Positions 61,356 through 64,000 of a stretch of DNA of 64,000 bases are shown here, piece by piece (within the stretch, counting starts at the first letter, position 1; each line of letters opens with the position of its first letter). The stretch lies in assembly GCA_022824865.1 (NCBI GenBank), contig JAJDZD010000005.1, forward strand, positions 1 to 64,000, written 5' to 3'. Source of the DNA: Chloroflexota bacterium (lineage in GTDB: Bacteria; Chloroflexota; UBA11872). Under the pieces are notes generated by a model, which searched no databases, was not told where the DNA came from, and saw only the letters and a program-made list of their open reading frames with translations. Position numbers and translations under genes: made by a program.

Positions 61356-62720
61356 CTAGTCCTCGTCAGCACTCGACTTCGCCGGATCGCCAGCTCGCAC
61401 TCGCTCCCCGGCAAGCAAACGCTCCACGTCGGCCAGTGGGCCCGAATACGCCGGGTTGTCTGCCAGATTGTGCGTTTCCCAGAGGTCGTCCGCCAGGTCG
61501 AATAGCTGACGATGCGTTCGGCCGCCCATGCGCGTTTCGATTAGCTTCAGACTTCCACAGCGAACCATGCGCTGGGTGGAATCGTCGGGAGCGAGATCCT
61601 GGCTGCGCTGGAATGCCGAGAAGACGCAGTCACGCAGGCCGGCATCCAGTCCGCTCAGGACCGGAAGCAGGCTGATCCCTTCGCATCCGTCCGGCACCGG
61701 GACGCCGGCCAGGTCGAGGATGGTCGGGAAGACGTCGTGCAGATAGCAGAGCCCCTCGCGACGCTGCCCGGCTGGGATGCCGGGCCCACGCATGATCAAC
61801 GGGACGCGCAGGCTGTGGTCGTACACGTTCTGCTTGCCCAGCAGGCCGTGCTGACCTACGGCCAGTCCGTGGTCGGCGGTATAGACAACAATCGTGTCGT
61901 CGGCATGGCCGGTCGCCGCTAATGCGTCGAGCAGGCGGCCGATCTGCGCGTCGAGGTGGCTGATCATCCCGTAGTAGTCGGCAATGTGTTGCCGAATCTC
62001 GTCGGGATCGCGGGGATGCGCGGCCAGCGACTCGTCGCGCCCGTGCAGGTGTCCGTTGTCAAAGGGATGCATGCGGGCGAAGTTGGGCGGGAGCTCGATC
62101 TCATCGGGCGGGTACATCTCAGCGAACTCGGCGGGCGGCGTGCGCGGGTCGTGGGGCGAGGTAAACGCCGTGTACATGCAGAATGGCTGGTCGGTGGGGT
62201 GCTCGCGTAGCAGCCGAATCGCCGTGTCGACGAACATCTCGGTCGAGAAGCCGTCGCCAAGAGCCATGGCCTCCGGCGGATAAGCGCCGTCCGGGTCGAA
62301 CTCGTGCAGCGGTACGGCGTCGTGGTCGGACATTCCGCCGAAGAAGATGCTGCCGCCGCCGTCGAAACTGCGGGCAAAGAGATCCGGCTCGTTGTGCCAC
62401 TTGCCCACGCCGTAGGTGCGGTAGCCGGCGTCGCGTAGCAGCTGTGGAAACGTGGGAATCTCGGGATCCATCGGGTACGGCGAAACGCACTCCGGATTCG
62501 GAGCGAAGACTCGGAACAGCGAGCGGCCGGTCATCAGCATCGCCCGGCTGGGCATGCAGACCGCGTTCGACGTCGACCCCATGATGTAGGTGCTGGTCAG
62601 GGCGGTACCGGCGGCGGCCAGGGCGTCTAGCGTCGGCGTCTGCACCGCCGGATTGCCCAGCGACCCGATGGCGTCATGCCGGTGATCGTCGGCAATCAGG
62701 AACAGGAAGTTCGGCGGCAT
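61356..62720 (-). CDS. Sulfatase (type I, FGly)
   Basis: The 454-residue protein begins PPNFLFLIADDHRHDAIGSL with the DD metal pair. The modified cysteine is Cys55 in CMPSRAMLMTGR (C-x-P-S-R). YGVGKWHNEPDLF gives the K-x-H active-site pair, and VVYTADHGLAVGQHGLLGK the DHG metal site plus the distal lysine. No signal peptide, so probably cytoplasmic. It is only distantly similar to the sulfatase at 40-41 kb, so two substrates are likely. Confidence 0.88.
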   Translation of the reverse strand: MPPNFLFLIADDHRHDAIGSLGNPAVQTPTLDALAAAGTALTSTYIMGSTSNAVCMPSRAMLMTGRSLFRVFAPNPECVSPYPMDPEIPTFPQLLRDAGYRTYGVGKWHNEPDLFARSFDGGGSIFFGGMSDHDAVPLHEFDPDGAYPPEAMALGDGFSTEMFVDTAIRLLREHPTDQPFCMYTAFTSPHDPRTPPAEFAEMYPPDEIELPPNFARMHPFDNGHLHGRDESLAAHPRDPDEIRQHIADYYGMISHLDAQIGRLLDALAATGHADDTIVVYTADHGLAVGQHGLLGKQNVYDHSLRVPLIMRGPGIPAGQRREGLCYLHDVFPTILDLAGVPVPDGCEGISLLPVLSGLDAGLRDCVFSAFQRSQDLAPDDSTQRMVRCGSLKLIETRMGGRTHRQLFDLADDLWETHNLADNPAYSGPLADVERLLAGERVRAGDPAKSSADED

Positions 62721-62804
62721 GCGCTGTGCCCGGGGGAATGTGAGGACGGCTCAGCGTAGCGCGGCCCCTCAAGTAGTCGTCGGTCGCCTCGAGTACTCCG
62801 CTCG

Positions 62805-63524
62805 TCAGGCGTCGCGTTCGGTCAGCCGCCGCCCGCGCCGCACGACGATCTCCGATCCATCCGCCAGGAAGGCCGATGCCGGCTCGCGGCTCAGCGCTTC
62901 GGCAAATCCGTCGCCATACAGTCGCCCGACGTCGCACGCCAGCTCGACCTCGGCCGCCTGCGCTACCCGCCAGCGCGGGTGTTCGACCTGGTACTCGAGC
63001 GTCGAGCCGTCCCTCTGAACCGCGTAGCCCCAGTAGTGCTCCGTGATGAACGCGGCCTCGGATGCCGGGTCTTGAATCCGCCAGTCGCCCAGTCCCGCAA
63101 GCGCCAGGCGGTTCCAGGCGCCCTCGAATCGCCACTCGTACCGCGCCGAGACGCCGTCCACCGCATGCCGCATCGGCAGCGCAACGTAGTTCTCGTTGTA
63201 GACCACCCGCGCCACCCAGGCGATGGCGCGCCGAGGAACGATCTCCTTGATGAACACCACCCCACGCCGCACCTCGCTCTCAACCTCGCGCCGGACATAG
63301 AACCGCAGATTCACTTCCAGGAAGTTTGAGTGAAACGGAACCGGCGCCCCCATTAGCCGCGTCTTCAGAAACCGGAACCCAACCACGCTGACAAAGCAGC
63401 GGCCCTGCCATAGATCAAGCTCAGTTCCTGCGGGCACATGCGGCCGCAGCACGTCCGGCTCGATCTCATAGTTCAGAAGAGCCAGATCGCGCCATTCGGC
63501 AGTGAGAAATTTGCGTTTGGGCAT
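62805..63524 (-). CDS. DUF2071 (YqjF-like) protein
   Basis: The 239-residue protein has the family's pattern: FLTAEWRDLALLNYEIEPDV, then LRPHVPAGTELDLWQGRCFV, SVVGFRFLKTRLMGAPVP, VNLRFYVRREV and GVVFIKEIVPRRAIAWVARV. It is a conserved soluble family (acetoacetate-decarboxylase-like fold is suggested for relatives) without a firm function. Divergent from the gene cut by the window end. Confidence 0.82.
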   Translation of the reverse strand: MPKRKFLTAEWRDLALLNYEIEPDVLRPHVPAGTELDLWQGRCFVSVVGFRFLKTRLMGAPVPFHSNFLEVNLRFYVRREVESEVRRGVVFIKEIVPRRAIAWVARVVYNENYVALPMRHAVDGVSARYEWRFEGAWNRLALAGLGDWRIQDPASEAAFITEHYWGYAVQRDGSTLEYQVEHPRWRVAQAAEVELACDVGRLYGDGFAEALSREPASAFLADGSEIVVRRGRRLTERDA

Positions 63525-63657
63525 GGCGCGATGAGCGGAATGGCGACGTAAGTCTTCCTAGCTTGCGGCGAATCCAGCGTAGCGCGACGGCCATCAACGT
63601 TCGCCAGGGTCAGCTCTATCAACCAGAATGCCGTCGGCGCCCAGATGGGGATGAGGA

Positions 63658-64000
63658 ATGGCCGAGCGGATTTACAGCAGGGGAGAGTCAGGACTTGAGC
63701 CGCTCAAGGAACAGCCGTTCGCCACCGAAGACGAGCTTCAGCGGCTGATCGCCGAGCATCCGGAACTGCTGGACGGTGAGCAGATGCGTCCGGGCGACCC
63801 ACGACGTTGGATCCTGATAACGCGCGAGCAAGGCATCGCCGACGTACCCGGCGCACATGACCGCTGGTCTGTCGACCACTTGATCATCGATCAGGACGCC
63901 ATGCCAACATTGGTGGAGGTAAAGCAAAGCTCGAACACCGAAATCCGACGAACGGTGGTCGGGCAGCTGCTGGAGTACGCGGCGCATGCCGCCCAAGCAT
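63658..64000 (+). CDS. Probable PD-(D/E)XK nuclease-like protein, C-terminus cut by window end
   Basis: From the ATG at 63658 (MAERIYSRGESGLEPL), after a GAGG site, the frame stays open to the window edge (114 residues visible). TEDELQRLIAEHPELLDGEQ is the helix that often opens nuclease domains of the DUF91/NucS-like kind. WSVDHLIIDQDAMPTLVEVK gives the D...E-x-K core, and VVGQLLEYAA the following Q/helix. It probably cleaves or binds DNA, or belongs to a stand-alone restriction-like family; the missing C-terminus prevents a firmer call. Confidence 0.65.
   Translation, partial: MAERIYSRGESGLEPLKEQPFATEDELQRLIAEHPELLDGEQMRPGDPRRWILITREQGIADVPGAHDRWSVDHLIIDQDAMPTLVEVKQSSNTEIRRTVVGQLLEYAAHAAQA

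Noticed and set aside
1-64000. tRNA, rRNA or CRISPR loci
   Set aside because: I read the intergenic gaps for cloverleaf arms, T-loop GGTTCGA contexts and repeat-spacer patterns and saw none; the gaps are mostly too short. A tRNA or covariance-model scan was not possible.

Overview
The window is a high-GC bacterial chromosome segment. Genes lie on both strands in short operons, and TTG and GTG starts are common. I see no rRNA, tRNA, phage structural genes, transposases or CRISPR. The gene content suggests Chloroflexota, of the marine or sponge-associated SAR202/Dehalococcoidia/Caldilineae kind. The supporting traits are Tat-type lipoprotein sugar-binding proteins with VEK/VPVEK linkers, many Gfo/Idh/MocA oxidoreductases, TIM-barrel epimerases, sulfatases and enolase-superfamily enzymes, an IolD homologue, and secreted repeat proteins. 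This assignment is inference; the window has no marker gene that proves it.

Layout. 0-2 kb: small coiled-coil/membrane proteins, one present as a decayed second copy, and a possible toxin-antitoxin-like pair. 2-8 kb: two large secreted proteins, one with a TolB-like propeller plus 14 leucine-rich repeats and one with about 21 RCC1-type repeats. Both carry the same duplicated N-terminal module. 8-9.2 kb: gene-poor DNA with REP-like palindromes. 9-14.6 kb: an orphan sugar-binding lipoprotein, a five-bladed-propeller glycosidase-like protein, an NCS2 permease with an RsbW-like C-terminal domain, and a MntA/HepT toxin-antitoxin pair. 14.7-24 kb: MOSC protein, MFS exporter, short MutS-like ATPase, membrane protein, a decayed MFS fragment, a large secreted HExxH metallopeptidase, and an M19-type dipeptidase. 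24-28.3 kb: a leftward operon of TPP enzyme, Gfo/Idh oxidoreductase and FAD-dependent oxidoreductase. 28.6-30.1 kb: an XRE regulator with a probable leaderless promoter, followed by a conserved protein of unknown function.

30-41.4 kb: a complete carbohydrate ABC transporter (binding protein, two permeases, ATPase) plus an oxidoreductase, converging on an epimerase and an IolD-like hydrolase. Together these look like uptake and catabolism of inositol or a related polyol. A YdjC/ChbG deacetylase and a sulfatase follow. 41.5-43.5 kb: heme A synthesis (CtaA, CtaB) behind a free-standing COX2-like membrane hairpin. 43.6-45.4 kb: an MFS transporter and a HIT hydrolase. 45.4-49.9 kb: a general L-amino-acid ABC transporter (AapJQMP order). 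50-56 kb: transaldolase-like, ThuA-like, RraA-like, mandelate-racemase-like, Gfo/Idh and epimerase genes, probably for sugars or sugar acids.

56.6-59.6 kb: four tandem RDD-family membrane proteins. 59.7-64 kb: two adjacent amidohydrolase-like genes (one without the metal motif), a second sulfatase, a DUF2071 protein, and the start of a probable PD-(D/E)XK nuclease-like gene cut by the window end. Overall the region is a heterotroph's scavenging island: binding proteins and permeases bring in sugars, polyols, amino acids and nucleobases, while sulfatases, deacetylases, dehydrogenases and isomerases strip and convert them. The least explained parts are the two secreted repeat proteins, the secreted metallopeptidase, the XRE-linked conserved protein and the RDD array.
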